NCBI GenBank assembly: GCA_002435785.1
Contig: DIUC01000073.1
Location: 59,335-117,791, forward strand
Origin: Saprospiraceae bacterium UBA6168
GTDB lineage: Bacteria > Bacteroidota > Bacteroidia > Chitinophagales > Saprospiraceae
Length of the DNA: 58,457 nt
Direction: 5' to 3'
This document shows, piece after piece, positions 18,229 through 27,564 of this stretch (its first letter is position 1; the number at the start of each line of letters is the position of its first letter). Under the pieces are notes generated by a model. The model was not told where the DNA came from. It worked only from the letters and a program-made list of their open reading frames with translations, and did not search any database. A program made the position numbers and the translations under genes.

Positions 18229-19260
18229 ATGCGTTTTCGTTTCAATTTCATCTACCTGGTCTTTTTGGTAGGGGTTGTTTTCTTTATCCCCATCACCAAA
18301 AAGCTCGTCAGCCACCCGGAGGAGTTCTACGGCATTGCTGAAAACCAAATCCGCTCCATCAACCTCCAGTATCCTGTCGAAATCAAGGAAATCAATGTCG
18401 CACTCGGCCAGAAATTGGACTCAGGCCAACTGTTGGCCCGCCTCTACCGCACCGACCTGCCCATCAAAATCAACGACATCAACTATGAAATCCGGGAGCT
18501 GCAAGTGAGGCGCTGGATGGACATAGACAGGCTGCAGGCAGAGGCCAGTAGGCTCGAAGCAAAGCGTGTGGCACTTAGCGTCACCTACGACCAAAAAATT
18601 GCGCAGCTCGAAACCGAACATGCGGCCCAGACCAAGGTGCTTGCCAACCTAAAAACCATTGACCTCGAATCGGCAAAAAGCAGCGGCATAGCGGACATCC
18701 ATCTACAAAGGGTACAATCCATCAAAAACGAAAAAGCCCTGACCATCAAGCAGTTGGACATAGAGTTGAGCCAAATAAGGGCACAAATCGAAATCGCCCA
18801 AGCTCCCATTGACCTCCGCATCAAAAAGCTGGAAGGCGAGCTTGAACTCATCAAAAAGCAAGAGGCCGACCTCAATATTTACGCACCACAGTCGGGCATC
18901 GTCGGGCAATTGGACTTTCTCCCCGGCGAAAAAATCGAAGCGTACACCATTATCATGAAGATTTACGGCACGCATCCCGACGTCGTGACCACTTACATCG
19001 GCGATGGGCGGTTGGCCGCAATTAAACTGGGCGATACCCTCACGGTCAGCTCCATCAACCAGCCGGAGTACCAAGTGCCGGGCGTGGTGCTCGGCCTCGG
19101 CACCCGCATCAAAGAACTGCCCGAACGCCTCCGCCGCATACCCGAACTCAAGGCATGGGGCCGCGAGGTGCAACTGCAAATCCCCCTCAGCAACACCTTC
19201 CTGCAAGGCGAAAAAGTAAAGGTGGCGATGAAGCAGGGGAAGGCTTTTTCCTTTTTTTAG
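18229..19260 (+). CDS. HlyD-like periplasmic adaptor (membrane fusion) protein
   Basis: A 343-residue protein with one N-terminal membrane segment (about 8-24). A first half-lipoyl segment 'PVEIKEINVALGQKLDSGQLLARLY' (about 48-73) leads into a long charged coiled coil (about 80-215). The second half-lipoyl strand 'DLNIYAPQSGIVGQLDFLPGEKI' (about 218-241) and a beta-barrel domain follow. This is the layout of adaptors in type I secretion and efflux pumps, bridging inner-membrane pump and outer-membrane channel. The TolC-like partner is the next gene. No ABC, MFS or RND pump gene is nearby, so the pump must be elsewhere or the pair works differently. Confidence 0.82.
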   Translation: MRFRFNFIYLVFLVGVVFFIPITKKLVSHPEEFYGIAENQIRSINLQYPVEIKEINVALGQKLDSGQLLARLYRTDLPIKINDINYEIRELQVRRWMDIDRLQAEASRLEAKRVALSVTYDQKIAQLETEHAAQTKVLANLKTIDLESAKSSGIADIHLQRVQSIKNEKALTIKQLDIELSQIRAQIEIAQAPIDLRIKKLEGELELIKKQEADLNIYAPQSGIVGQLDFLPGEKIEAYTIIMKIYGTHPDVVTTYIGDGRLAAIKLGDTLTVSSINQPEYQVPGVVLGLGTRIKELPERLRRIPELKAWGREVQLQIPLSNTFLQGEKVKVAMKQGKAFSFF

Positions 19261-19262
19261 AA

Positions 19263-19348
19263 AGTTGATATGGGTTGATTCGGGGTTGATGAAGGTTGAT
19301 AAAACCCGGTTTTCAACCTCTCATCAACCCGAATCAACTTTCATCAAC
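19263..19348. repeat. Modular inverted repeat between adaptor and channel genes
   Basis: The left half contains GTTGAT four times (about 19264-19300) and the right half ATCAAC or TCAACC four times (about 19313-19348). The halves pair imperfectly around a short centre. A transcript would fold into a branched hairpin directly before the channel ATG at 19356; it may be a weak terminator or an RNA stability element. The preceding terminator (18179-18216) uses the same GGTTGAT/ATCAACC words. Confidence 0.6.
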
Positions 19349-19355
19349 AAGTTTG

Positions 19356-20600
19356 ATGAAGCACCTTTTCAATACATTTTTCGCCCTGCTTTTTTGCTCC
19401 GCAATCTTGGCGCAAACCACGCCCGGTCAACTCTTGGCCTCGGCTTGGGCCGACCCCGCCGTGCAACTCCAACGAGCGCAGCAAGCCTACCTCGAAGACA
19501 CCGACTTTGGTATGCCCCTGCTGCGCAAAATGGAAATCCGCACCGCCACCCGTGACCTCGACCCCAAGCAACAGAGCTACTCCCTGCGCTTCGGCACCAA
19601 CGGCTTTGGCATGATGCGCACCCAGTCCGCCATTTACGGCTCAATGAAGGAACTGACCGAAGCGGAGCGCCAGATGCTGGTTCAAGAAGCCCTGCTCGAC
19701 CGGTACGAACTGCTGCTTGACCTGCATTTTACCAAAAAAACAATCCGCTTGCTGGAGCAACAACGCCAAGTCTTGTTGGACAAAAAGGCCGTCTTCGGCC
19801 AACAGCTCGCACTTGGGCTGGAAGAGGGCCTCGACGATTTTTTCCGAACCGAGGACGACCTCATGCAGTTGGAGCGAAAGCTTTTTGAAAAGAAAAGCGA
19901 CGAAGCACGGTGCCGGCTCCGCACGAAAATTTTTACCGGAAATGAGGACACCTTGTCGGTTGGCCAATTCGTCACCACCGATGAAATCCTCCTATTCATC
20001 GGGCTGGCCACCAGTACCGGTACTGCCACCACCCTCCCCACCATCCGACGCCGGGCCGCACAGGCCGAACTGGCTTTACAGGAAGAAAAAATGAGCATCA
20101 TGGAGGGCCGCAACCTGCTCAACTTCCTCCAAATCCGCTACACCGGCAGAACCAACGATCCGTTTGAAGACCGCATCGCAATTGGCGCAGGGTTCGACCT
20201 GCCCTGGCCCAACAGCTCGAAGCTCAAACAACAGGAACTGCACCTCCGAACCCTGAACGCACAAGCTCGTGCCGAGGCAGAGCGCCAAGCCGTCGAACAA
20301 TCCATACTCCTGAAGTCGAACCAATGGGAGCAACTGATGGAGCGCTTTGATTTTTTGGAAAAACAGGCCGAAACATTCCGGCAAGCCTACGACCCCCAGC
20401 GCCTGCTTGCGAGTGGCCTCGAAAACCCTGAAACCCTGCTGAGGGTGCAGGAGAGCCTCGTGCGCCTCGACCTGGAAATGGCAACTTTGGAAAAGGATAT
20501 TTATGTCAGCTACCTCAGCCTGCTCAACGAAACCGGCCTGCTCACCGCCGAACCCGCCAGAAACTACCTCTCGGCAGGGCTTGAATTGATTTCTCGGTGA
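19356..20600 (+). CDS. TolC-like outer-membrane channel protein
   Basis: A 414-residue protein with signal peptide MKHLFNTFFALLFCSAILA and a long, almost entirely alpha-helical mature part rich in Glu, Gln, Arg and Leu, as in outer-membrane efflux proteins. Internal symmetry is suggested by two helical-hairpin halves (about 85-190 and 270-390) around strand-like segments 'QSYSLRFGTNGFGMMRTQ' and 'FEDRIAIGAGFDLPWPN', which would form the barrel. It follows the adaptor gene by 95 bases. I chose the ATG at 19356 because the in-frame ATG at 19296 lies inside the inverted repeat and would bury the signal peptide. Confidence 0.78.
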   Translation: MKHLFNTFFALLFCSAILAQTTPGQLLASAWADPAVQLQRAQQAYLEDTDFGMPLLRKMEIRTATRDLDPKQQSYSLRFGTNGFGMMRTQSAIYGSMKELTEAERQMLVQEALLDRYELLLDLHFTKKTIRLLEQQRQVLLDKKAVFGQQLALGLEEGLDDFFRTEDDLMQLERKLFEKKSDEARCRLRTKIFTGNEDTLSVGQFVTTDEILLFIGLATSTGTATTLPTIRRRAAQAELALQEEKMSIMEGRNLLNFLQIRYTGRTNDPFEDRIAIGAGFDLPWPNSSKLKQQELHLRTLNAQARAEAERQAVEQSILLKSNQWEQLMERFDFLEKQAETFRQAYDPQRLLASGLENPETLLRVQESLVRLDLEMATLEKDIYVSYLSLLNETGLLTAEPARNYLSAGLELISR

Positions 20601-20686
20601 CAGTTCCCTAACATTCCTTGCCCCACTTGCTACCGTTCGCAATAGTTTGTTTTACTTTGGAAAAAATTCACCAAAAGCTTTTACCT

Positions 20687-23245
20687 ATGCTTAATTTCAA
20701 ACCCTACTTTGGCCTATTGGCCCTCCTTTGTTGCTTCGCAACAACACAGCTTTCGGCGCAGGTCGTCGTCAACGAATACTCGGCGGCCAACCTCGCCACC
20801 ATCACCGACAACTACGGCAAACACGAGGACTGGCTGGAACTCTACAACCCCGGCCCCGCCGAAGCCGACATCAGTGCCTACAAATTGAGCGACAACCCGA
20901 GCAAGCCGGACAAGTGGGCGTTCCCGCAGGGCACCACCATCCCAGCGGGCGGCTACCTCATCGTCTGGCTCAGTGGCCGGGACGAAGTGCTGGGCGGCCA
21001 CTACCACGCCAACTTCAAGCTCACCCAAACCAAGGGAAACGCAGAGCGCATCGTGTTCAGCAGTGCCAGCGGCGTGGAATTAGAAAACCGGAAAGTGAAA
21101 AAGCTCCAGCTCGGCCAGTCCGCTGGCCGCAAGACCGATGGCGGCTCCGATTGGGGCTTCGCCAACCTCCCCACCCCTGGTGCCAGCAACAACTTGGTTT
21201 ATTTCTATGAGGACTTTGTGAAAAAACCAGACTTCAGCCAGACCGCCGGGTTCTACCCAAATTCCGTGGAGGTGGCAATCACTTGCGAAGACACCACCGC
21301 CACCATCCGCTACACCACCAACGGCAACCTGCCAACGGCCAACTCGACCATTTACACCGGCCCTATCACCCTGAACGAGACCAAGGTGCTAAAGGCCATT
21401 GCTTTCAGCAGCGACGCCACCCTGCACCCTAGCTTCTTGGAGTTTTCCACCTATTTCATCAACGTGAACCACACGCTGCCCGTCGTGTCCGCCTCCGGCA
21501 CACAATTGCTCCAGTTGGCCAACGGCAGCCAAAACCTGCGCCCGAAAGGCTCCTTCGAGCTTTTTGGCTTGGATAAAACCCGCAATGCCAAGGTCACGGG
21601 CGAACTCAACAGCCACGGACAGGACTCTTGGGTGAACGCCCAGCGCAGCATTGACTGGGTGAGCCGCGACGAAATGGGCGAGAACAACGCCATCGAGGAA
21701 GTGCTGTTCCCTGGCCTGACCGACCGCGACGAGTTCCAGCGCATCATCCTGCGGGCTGCCGGCGACGACAACTACCCCGGCGGTAGCAACTACACGGAGA
21801 ATGGCCAAGTGGTCAGCGCCCACGTGCGGGATGCCTATATCCACAATATAGCAAGCCTTGGGGGCATGCACCTGGATGTTCGTTATAGCTCAAAGGTCAT
21901 CGTTTACTTCAATGGCCAATACTGGGGAGTGTACGACTTTCGCTCCAAGACCGACGACCATGACCATACTGCCGACGAGTACAACCAAGGCAAATACGAC
22001 TTGGAGTACTTGATGACTTGGGGCAATACTTGGGTGGAATACGACGGCAGCGGGAATGCCTTGCAGAACTGGGACAACTTCTACAACTTCGTGGAGAACA
22101 ACGACATGGCCGACCCCAACAACTACGCCTACGTGGAAAGCCAATTAGACGTGGTCAGCCTTTGCGACTATTTCATCGCCAACTCCTTCACCGTGGCCTC
22201 CGATTGGCTCAATTGGAACACAAGCTGGTGGCGTGGCCTCAACCCTGAGGGCACTCACCAGAAATGGGGCTATACCCTATGGGACCTCGATGCCACCTTC
22301 GCATACTACATCAACTATACGGGCATACCAGACACCAGCGCCAGCGCACTGCCCTGCAACCCTGAGGTCATTGACCTTACCAATTGGGGAGACCCCCAAC
22401 CGCAACGACACATCAACCTCGTCAACAAGCTGCAGGACAGCCCGAAGTTCCGGCAGTTCTACGTGACCCGGCAGGCAGACATGATGAAGACAGCTTTCAG
22501 TTGCGAAAATATGCTGAACTACCTCGACACCACCATCGCCACCATTGGCCCCGAAATGCCCATGCACATCACCCGCTGGGGGGGCAGCGTGGCACAGTGG
22601 CAGGCTAATGTCAAGCGGCTCCGTTATTTTATTGAGCGCCGTTGCGCAGCACTGTCCGCTGGCCTCAACGACTGCTACCAAACCTCGGGGCCATACGAGG
22701 TGGTGCTGCAAACAGACCCGCCAAACGCCGGGCTTATCCATGCCAACTCATTGGTTTACAACCAGTTGCCCGCCAACACGCCCTTCTTCGGCGGCATTGA
22801 AACGCTGCTGAAAGCCGTGGCATTCGACACCAGCTACACCTTCAGCCATTGGGAAAGCTCGACCCACAGTTTCGTTGATTCCAGCTTGGCCGAAAACGCC
22901 TTGACGCTCACACAGCCCGACACCCTGATTGCTGTGTTCAATGCCCCTCCCTCTGGCACAAACAACCCATTGGCCGGGCAATTGGAGGTAGCGGTTTTGC
23001 CCTCGGTTTTCACGCAACAGTTCACGGTGAGCTACCACTTGGACGAGGCTTCCGTGGTATCCATGCGCCTGCTCGACGTGGCTGGGCGCCCCGTGGCAAA
23101 CCTGTTCTCCAACCTCCGCATGAACGCTGGCGACCACCTCTTTGGGTTCAACAGCGCCGGCAAGGGCATTGCGCCGGGCCTTTATTTCCTGAACATCAAT
23201 GTGGATGGGGCGCAGCGGACGCTGAAGATGGTGAAAGCGGAGTAG
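20687..23245 (+). CDS. CotH-family protein with lamin-tail domain and T9SS sorting domain
   Basis: An 852-residue secreted protein. The signal peptide ends at LSA (about 24). A lamin-tail domain follows (about 25-145, 'VVNEYSAANLATI ... DWLELYNPG'), then a chitobiase/Fn3-like segment (about 180-245, 'TIRYTTNGNLPT'), a CotH kinase-like domain (about 260-640, with 'QYWGVYDFRSKTDDHD' and 'KWGYTLWDLDATF'), an InlB-type small repeat, and a T9SS sorting domain (about 775-852). CotH in Bacillus is an atypical kinase of spore coat proteins; in Bacteroidota such proteins are surface-exposed and uncharacterised. The final Asp of WDLDATF is a likely metal ligand (inference from the family). The start at 20687 gives a normal signal peptide; the open frame from 20618 does not. 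Confidence 0.88.
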   Translation: MLNFKPYFGLLALLCCFATTQLSAQVVVNEYSAANLATITDNYGKHEDWLELYNPGPAEADISAYKLSDNPSKPDKWAFPQGTTIPAGGYLIVWLSGRDEVLGGHYHANFKLTQTKGNAERIVFSSASGVELENRKVKKLQLGQSAGRKTDGGSDWGFANLPTPGASNNLVYFYEDFVKKPDFSQTAGFYPNSVEVAITCEDTTATIRYTTNGNLPTANSTIYTGPITLNETKVLKAIAFSSDATLHPSFLEFSTYFINVNHTLPVVSASGTQLLQLANGSQNLRPKGSFELFGLDKTRNAKVTGELNSHGQDSWVNAQRSIDWVSRDEMGENNAIEEVLFPGLTDRDEFQRIILRAAGDDNYPGGSNYTENGQVVSAHVRDAYIHNIASLGGMHLDVRYSSKVIVYFNGQYWGVYDFRSKTDDHDHTADEYNQGKYDLEYLMTWGNTWVEYDGSGNALQNWDNFYNFVENNDMADPNNYAYVESQLDVVSLCDYFIANSFTVASDWLNWNTSWWRGLNPEGTHQKWGYTLWDLDATFAYYINYTGIPDTSASALPCNPEVIDLTNWGDPQPQRHINLVNKLQDSPKFRQFYVTRQADMMKTAFSCENMLNYLDTTIATIGPEMPMHITRWGGSVAQWQANVKRLRYFIERRCAALSAGLNDCYQTSGPYEVVLQTDPPNAGLIHANSLVYNQLPANTPFFGGIETLLKAVAFDTSYTFSHWESSTHSFVDSSLAENALTLTQPDTLIAVFNAPPSGTNNPLAGQLEVAVLPSVFTQQFTVSYHLDEASVVSMRLLDVAGRPVANLFSNLRMNAGDHLFGFNSAGKGIAPGLYFLNINVDGAQRTLKMVKAE

Positions 23246-23289
23246 AATGACGATTTAGCAATTTATGATTGGAGATGCAGCCAAAATGA

Positions 23290-23327
23290 GAAAGTGGTTC
23301 GTGGACAAACTGCCACGAACCACTTTC
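23290..23327. terminator. Hairpin terminator between convergent genes
   Basis: A perfect 15-base-pair stem (GAAAGTGGTTCGTGG and complement) with an 8-base loop lies between the CotH gene and the convergent TonB-receptor gene. T runs after the stem are weak on both strands. Confidence 0.65.
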
Positions 23328-23361
23328 AATTTGAAGAACCGACTGCCCCAATCGTAAATCG

Positions 23362-25788
23362 TCAAAACTCTCCCCGCCACGTCAAAATAGGAATCAAGCC
23401 GAGCTGCCGCTTCAGCAGCACTTTGTCCTGCACCGAGTCGTAGTAATGGTACTGTGCGTTTTCTCGGCCCGTCATGTTCTGAATATCAAGCGATAGCATC
23501 GAGTTCCTGCCCGTTTTGTTCCATTTTTTGTAGAGTCGCAAGTCAATGCGGAAGTAGTCGTCAAGCTGTTGGGAGTAGGAAATCGTTTGCGAGAATTGAG
23601 TATTGAGCACTGTTTGGAAAACGGTGTAGCCAAGTTCTTTTGAGGCCACCAAGTCAACCAGCGGCTCCCGAAAACCTCCGAGCCAAGCCACCCGGCTGCT
23701 GATGCCGTTGATGATGGTCTTGCCGTTTTTTTGCTTCGCAAATTCCCGTCCAGCGGTGAGGTTGAGGGTGTGGCGGCCATCGAATCGGGTGCTATGCCGC
23801 CGATTCCTTGATGTCCAACTTGATCCAGCGGCACTAAATTCAGTGCGGTAGAGCGAACCAGCCAGCAGGAAAAAGAAATCCTCGGTAATGTATTTTTGGA
23901 GAGAAAGGTCGAGGCCATAATTGAGGCCCGTTCCAGCGTTCGACAATCGAATATTGTCGCCCGGAGTCCCACGGCCCAAGTAGGTTTGGGAGAAATCGGT
24001 GAAATTGATGGTGGAAACATAGGTTTGCCCAACTTGAAAAACGGGCATCTCCACCAATCGTATCCCATAAGCCTCCGCCCTAAACACCAATGATTTGCCA
24101 AAATCAACTTGATAGCCCAGCGTCAAATGGTGTGCCTGCTGTGAACGGCTGTTTTCGTCAGCATAGTCCGAAGCCATTAGGTAAGTGGGCATGTTTTGGC
24201 TGTGGCGGCCATAAGCCAAGGCGAGCTTGCCCCTGCCCAAACCATAGTTTAGGTTGAAACGTGGTTCGAGCAATACCTCCTTTTGCAGCATCGTGAAAAT
24301 GCTCGCATGAAGCCCCGCCACCACTTCCAGCCTCTCCCCAAAATTCGCCCGCCACTCCGCAAACGGCTGTACCAACCAGCCCGCAGCGTCGCCGCCATTT
24401 TCAAAAAAGACGAAATTGTTTTTGAAAAAAGAATGGAAGCCATCATCGTTGTGCGCCGCCTCCACGCCAGCCCGCCAGCGGTGCCGGGCATTGACTTTAT
24501 GGCTAAAAATGCTCGAAAAGGATAGTTTTCGCTGGCGCAAACGGTCGTCCTCCCAGCGCTCCCCGGTTGCCGCAAAATCGGCGGTGCGCTCATGCTCCAA
24601 GGCCGAGCCAACGACCACGGTGCGCAACACGCTCCGCCTGCCCAGTGGCAGCACGTGGGTGGCTCCCAATGCGCCCATTTTTGACTCAAAATCAATGTTG
24701 AAGCGCTCCTTATCTATGGTCGCCGAGTCGGTGGGCGATAGGTAACGGTTGTAGCTTTTACCCCCCATGCCGAACAGGGTGAATTGCCCCGCCTTAGCCG
24801 AAGGCAGCGAAACATGAAAAGCCACGTCTTGAAACGCTGTTTCCTCGTCGCCGAAGTCCACGCTCATCGCCGTCAACAGGCCAGTGAACGAGTACCTGTA
24901 ATTCACCAAAAATGAAGGCTGCCGCCCACTCGCACCCCCTGACTGCCCACTGCCCACTGCCGAACTGCGAACTGAAAATGGGCCTTCCGCTGCCGCTTCG
25001 ATGCCGATGAACCCGGCCTGTGCGATACGCTCGTGGCGCTGGTCGTTGCCCTTGCGCAGGTACATGTCCATGATGCCGCCGAGCGCATTACCATACTGTG
25101 CCGGGAAAGCCCCGGTGTAAAGGGTGCTCGTGCCGAGCAACTGGGCGCTGAGGATGTTCACGCCCCCCCCCGCCCCGCTGGGCCGGTCGCCGTAGGTGCC
25201 AGCGTTGGCGGTGTGGTTGGGGTTCACGATTTCCACGCCTTCGAGCCGCCACTGGAAGGCGTTGGGGGAGTTGCCCCGCACGGAGATGATGTTGGTGCCA
25301 TCGTTGTCGCCAGCCACGCCGGGGTAGGCCGTGGCGAGCCGGGCCGGGTCGAAGTTGGTGGCGGGGAAGCGAAACTGCTCCTCCACGCTGAAGGTGAGGC
25401 TGTTGATGGGGGCGACCGCCGGGTTGTTCGAGGGTGCCTTCACGACAACCTCCTGGAGTTGGCTGAGCTTCTCCCGCAATTGGATGTTCAGCACGGTTTC
25501 CCGGCCTGCCTCCACCAGCACTTCGGCGATGGTGAGGGTCTCGTAGCCGAGGTGGGTGGCTTGGACTTGGTAGCGGCCGACGGGCAGCTTTTCAATAAAA
25601 TAACCACCTGATTCTGAGGAACTTGCACCTGATACAGCCGCTGATTTTAGCAATGAAATGGAAGTGCCGGGTATAGGCTCCCCAGTGTCGGCGTCGGTCA
25701 CTTTGCCACGGAGCGTCTGCCCCGGCGATTGCGCCAGCGAAACCATTGCGAAGCCAGCGAAAGCGAAAATCAATAGGTATTTGTTCAT
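23362..25788 (-). CDS. TonB-dependent receptor-like outer-membrane protein with carboxypeptidase-like domain
   Basis: An 808-residue outer-membrane protein. A signal peptide (1-19) is followed by a carboxypeptidase-regulatory-like (CarboxypepD_reg) domain (about 25-105, 'LRGKVTDADTGEPIPGTSISL'), a plug domain (about 110-240, 'IISVRGNSPNAFQWRLEGVEI') and a 22-strand-type barrel to the C-terminal Phe. It lacks SusC-specific features and has no SusD partner nearby, so it is closer to siderophore or peptide receptors of Bacteroidota; the ligand is unknown. A low-complexity insert near residues 276-292, encoded by a dispersed short repeat, sits in what is probably a loop. Its upstream region is shared with the divergent DUF3592-like gene. 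Confidence 0.88.
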   Translation of the reverse strand: MNKYLLIFAFAGFAMVSLAQSPGQTLRGKVTDADTGEPIPGTSISLLKSAAVSGASSSESGGYFIEKLPVGRYQVQATHLGYETLTIAEVLVEAGRETVLNIQLREKLSQLQEVVVKAPSNNPAVAPINSLTFSVEEQFRFPATNFDPARLATAYPGVAGDNDGTNIISVRGNSPNAFQWRLEGVEIVNPNHTANAGTYGDRPSGAGGGVNILSAQLLGTSTLYTGAFPAQYGNALGGIMDMYLRKGNDQRHERIAQAGFIGIEAAAEGPFSVRSSAVGSGQSGGASGRQPSFLVNYRYSFTGLLTAMSVDFGDEETAFQDVAFHVSLPSAKAGQFTLFGMGGKSYNRYLSPTDSATIDKERFNIDFESKMGALGATHVLPLGRRSVLRTVVVGSALEHERTADFAATGERWEDDRLRQRKLSFSSIFSHKVNARHRWRAGVEAAHNDDGFHSFFKNNFVFFENGGDAAGWLVQPFAEWRANFGERLEVVAGLHASIFTMLQKEVLLEPRFNLNYGLGRGKLALAYGRHSQNMPTYLMASDYADENSRSQQAHHLTLGYQVDFGKSLVFRAEAYGIRLVEMPVFQVGQTYVSTINFTDFSQTYLGRGTPGDNIRLSNAGTGLNYGLDLSLQKYITEDFFFLLAGSLYRTEFSAAGSSWTSRNRRHSTRFDGRHTLNLTAGREFAKQKNGKTIINGISSRVAWLGGFREPLVDLVASKELGYTVFQTVLNTQFSQTISYSQQLDDYFRIDLRLYKKWNKTGRNSMLSLDIQNMTGRENAQYHYYDSVQDKVLLKRQLGLIPILTWRGEF

Positions 25789-25833
25789 TTTAAAACATGT
25801 TTGCAGTCAAATGCCATTGTCGAAGCTGTGAAC

Positions 25834-25851
25834 TAACTTTGGGCAAAAATA
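25834..25851. promoter_or_regulatory. Back-to-back -7 elements of a divergent gene pair
   Basis: TAACTTTG at 25834-25841 (plus) and TATTTTTG on the minus strand at 25844-25851 are both exact TAnnTTTG, two bases apart. They would serve the DUF3592-like gene and the TonB-receptor gene. Matching -33 elements are not obvious. If both are real, polymerases compete for the same site. Confidence 0.45.
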
Positions 25852-25863
25852 GCACCTTCAACC

Positions 25864-26751
25864 GTGAATCTACCTGCCGAAAATCAACGCACCCTCCGGG
25901 AACTGCCGCCCCGCCACCTCGACTGGTACACCCAGGCTGTGCTGTTGTTGGGCGACCGGGTGAGCCAAGCGGGCTGGGCGCTGCTGGCCCTCGGCTCGGT
26001 TTTCTTCTGGACGACGGCGGTGAACTCAGAGGTAAGGTACTGGTTGGAGGACAAAACCGTGCACTGGCAAGACCGGGAGGGCGTGATTTTGGAGGCCGAC
26101 TCCACGGAGACGGTGGAGGGCGGCCAGCGGGTATGGCGCTACCGCCACTCGGTGGCCCCCGGCGATGGCTACCGCTACCGAGGCACGAGCTATTCGGTGG
26201 GCAAAAAGTTCGATGCCGGGCAGCTCGCCTTCATCCGCTACAACGTGGACGACCCCCGCACCAATTTCGCCGTGGGGCTGCGTCGGAGCGAACACACTTG
26301 GCAGGTGAACCTGCTTTTGCTGTTGCCAATGCTTGGGCTGGTGATGGTGCTGCTCCCCGTTCGGCGCAATTGGCGGGTGCTGCGGCTGCTGAAAATCGGC
26401 GACTTCACGAGGGGCAAGCTGTTTGCGAAAACACCGACGGGCCAAGTGGAGCGCTTCGGGGCGCACGTGCTGCCCGTATTCCGGTTCGAGTTCCGGTTCG
26501 AGCACCTCGGGGCGGTGTTCCATGCCACTTGTCGCACCCCCCACCCGGCGCTGGTGGAGGACGAGGATTCGGAGAGCATCCTCTATGACCGCTACTGTCC
26601 GAGCTTCAACCTCGTGTATGATGCGGTGCCGCATTTGCCGAAAATCACGGCGGCGGGCAGGTTGGCACCGATGGGCTGGGAGCGGGCCTGGGTGTTGTTT
26701 TTGCCGGGGTTTTGTGTGGCGTTGAATGGGGTTTATTTGTTGAATGGGTAA
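25864..26751 (+). CDS. DUF3592-like membrane protein
   Basis: A 295-residue protein with three hydrophobic segments: about 35-52, 141-160 and 277-293. Between the first two lies a soluble part with 'EGVILEADSTETVEGG' and 'YRYRGTSYSVGKKFDAGQ', the kind of extracytoplasmic beta domain seen in DUF3592 proteins ('G.Y.. GKKY..G..V.V.Y.P..P..A'). Function unknown. The predicted start is GTG at 25864, placed 22 bases after a -7 element; no ATG is available upstream in frame. The region is GC-rich, and a second frame (25797-26588) is open by chance. Confidence 0.72.
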   Translation: MNLPAENQRTLRELPPRHLDWYTQAVLLLGDRVSQAGWALLALGSVFFWTTAVNSEVRYWLEDKTVHWQDREGVILEADSTETVEGGQRVWRYRHSVAPGDGYRYRGTSYSVGKKFDAGQLAFIRYNVDDPRTNFAVGLRRSEHTWQVNLLLLLPMLGLVMVLLPVRRNWRVLRLLKIGDFTRGKLFAKTPTGQVERFGAHVLPVFRFEFRFEHLGAVFHATCRTPHPALVEDEDSESILYDRYCPSFNLVYDAVPHLPKITAAGRLAPMGWERAWVLFLPGFCVALNGVYLLNG

Positions 26752-26774
26752 ACGCTCACAAACAATATGGAATC

Positions 26775-26819
26775 CGACTAAAGCCCTATAAATAATCGCC
26801 TTTATATAAACTAATTTTG
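26775..26819 (+). promoter_or_regulatory. Response-regulator gene promoter with candidate regulator site
   Basis: TAATTTTG (26812-26819) is an exact -7 element 18 bases before the ATG. CGACTAAAGCCC at 26775-26786 lies 25 bases upstream of it, at about -40 to -51, where activators bind. The same 12-mer with one change occurs at 30732-30743, also 25 bases before a -7-like sequence. Confidence 0.55.
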
Positions 26820-26837
26820 TCCTAAATATTGCTTCAA

Positions 26838-27476
26838 ATGCCTATCCGGGTTGCCATTGTCGAAAATGAAAACGTGTTTGCAGATGCCATGCATATGCTG
26901 CTGAACAATGCGGGGCCTGGAATTACTTGCTCCTATGCTTTCTCAAGCAGCAGTGACGCATTGAAAAAACTGCCAGCGCTTAAACCCGATATTGTACTGA
27001 TGGACATTGACCTCGGCCAAGGCCAACTCAATGGGATTGATTGCATCACTCGCCTGCAACCCCAACTGCCCGGTACGCTTTTCATGGTATTGACGGTGTA
27101 CGAAGACCATAAAAAAGTCTTCGACGCCCTATCGGCGGGGGCGTTGGGCTATGTGCTTAAGAGCGCCAAACCAGAAAAAATCATCGAGGCCATTTGGGAA
27201 CTGTACGAGGGTGGCGCTCCGATGTCACCGAGCATTGCCCGACAAATTGCAGGGTCGTTCAGTAAGCCCACCCCAATGCCGACGCCTGAGTCGGAACTCC
27301 TCACCACCCGTGAGAAGGAGGTGATTGAACTCATCAGCAAAGGGAAATTGGAAAAAGAAGTGGCCGCTGAACTGTTCATCAGCTTGAAAACGGTTAAATC
27401 ACATATTTCGAATATCTACGGAAAGCTCCATGTGCGGACACGGGTGGAGGCGCTGAACAAGTATTTTGGGCGGTGA
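26838..27476 (+). CDS. NarL/LuxR-family response regulator
   Basis: A 212-residue two-component response regulator. The receiver domain (about 1-120) has the acidic pocket 'VENENVF', phospho-acceptor Asp56 in VLMDIDLG, the switch Thr in 'MVLTVYED' and Lys in 'VLKSAKP'. A Pro-rich linker (about 140-150) leads to a C-terminal LuxR-type helix-turn-helix (about 150-210, 'LTTREKEVIELISKG ... SLKTVKSHISNIYGKL'). The convergent next gene encodes a HisKA_3-type sensor kinase, the usual partner of NarL-type regulators. The ATG at 26838 is preferred to TTG at 26829. I expect it to activate its own gene and the gene at 30804 (inference from the shared site). Confidence 0.92.
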   Translation: MPIRVAIVENENVFADAMHMLLNNAGPGITCSYAFSSSSDALKKLPALKPDIVLMDIDLGQGQLNGIDCITRLQPQLPGTLFMVLTVYEDHKKVFDALSAGALGYVLKSAKPEKIIEAIWELYEGGAPMSPSIARQIAGSFSKPTPMPTPESELLTTREKEVIELISKGKLEKEVAAELFISLKTVKSHISNIYGKLHVRTRVEALNKYFGR

Positions 27477-27564
27477 AGCCCCTGATGCCTAAAGGGGAAC
27501 CGTCAACAATTAGTTGTAGCTTAATTTTTGAAATTTGATTCGGAGCATTGTCAATTAAATCCGT

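Noticed and set aside
25797..26588. 263-codon frame overlapping the DUF3592-like gene in another frame
   Set aside because: It is Gly/Arg/Pro-rich and lacks domain features, while the overlapping frame has membrane helices and family-like motifs; openness follows from high G/C content.
27479..27497. Small hairpin after the response regulator gene as a terminator
   Set aside because: The stem is only about five base pairs with no T run.
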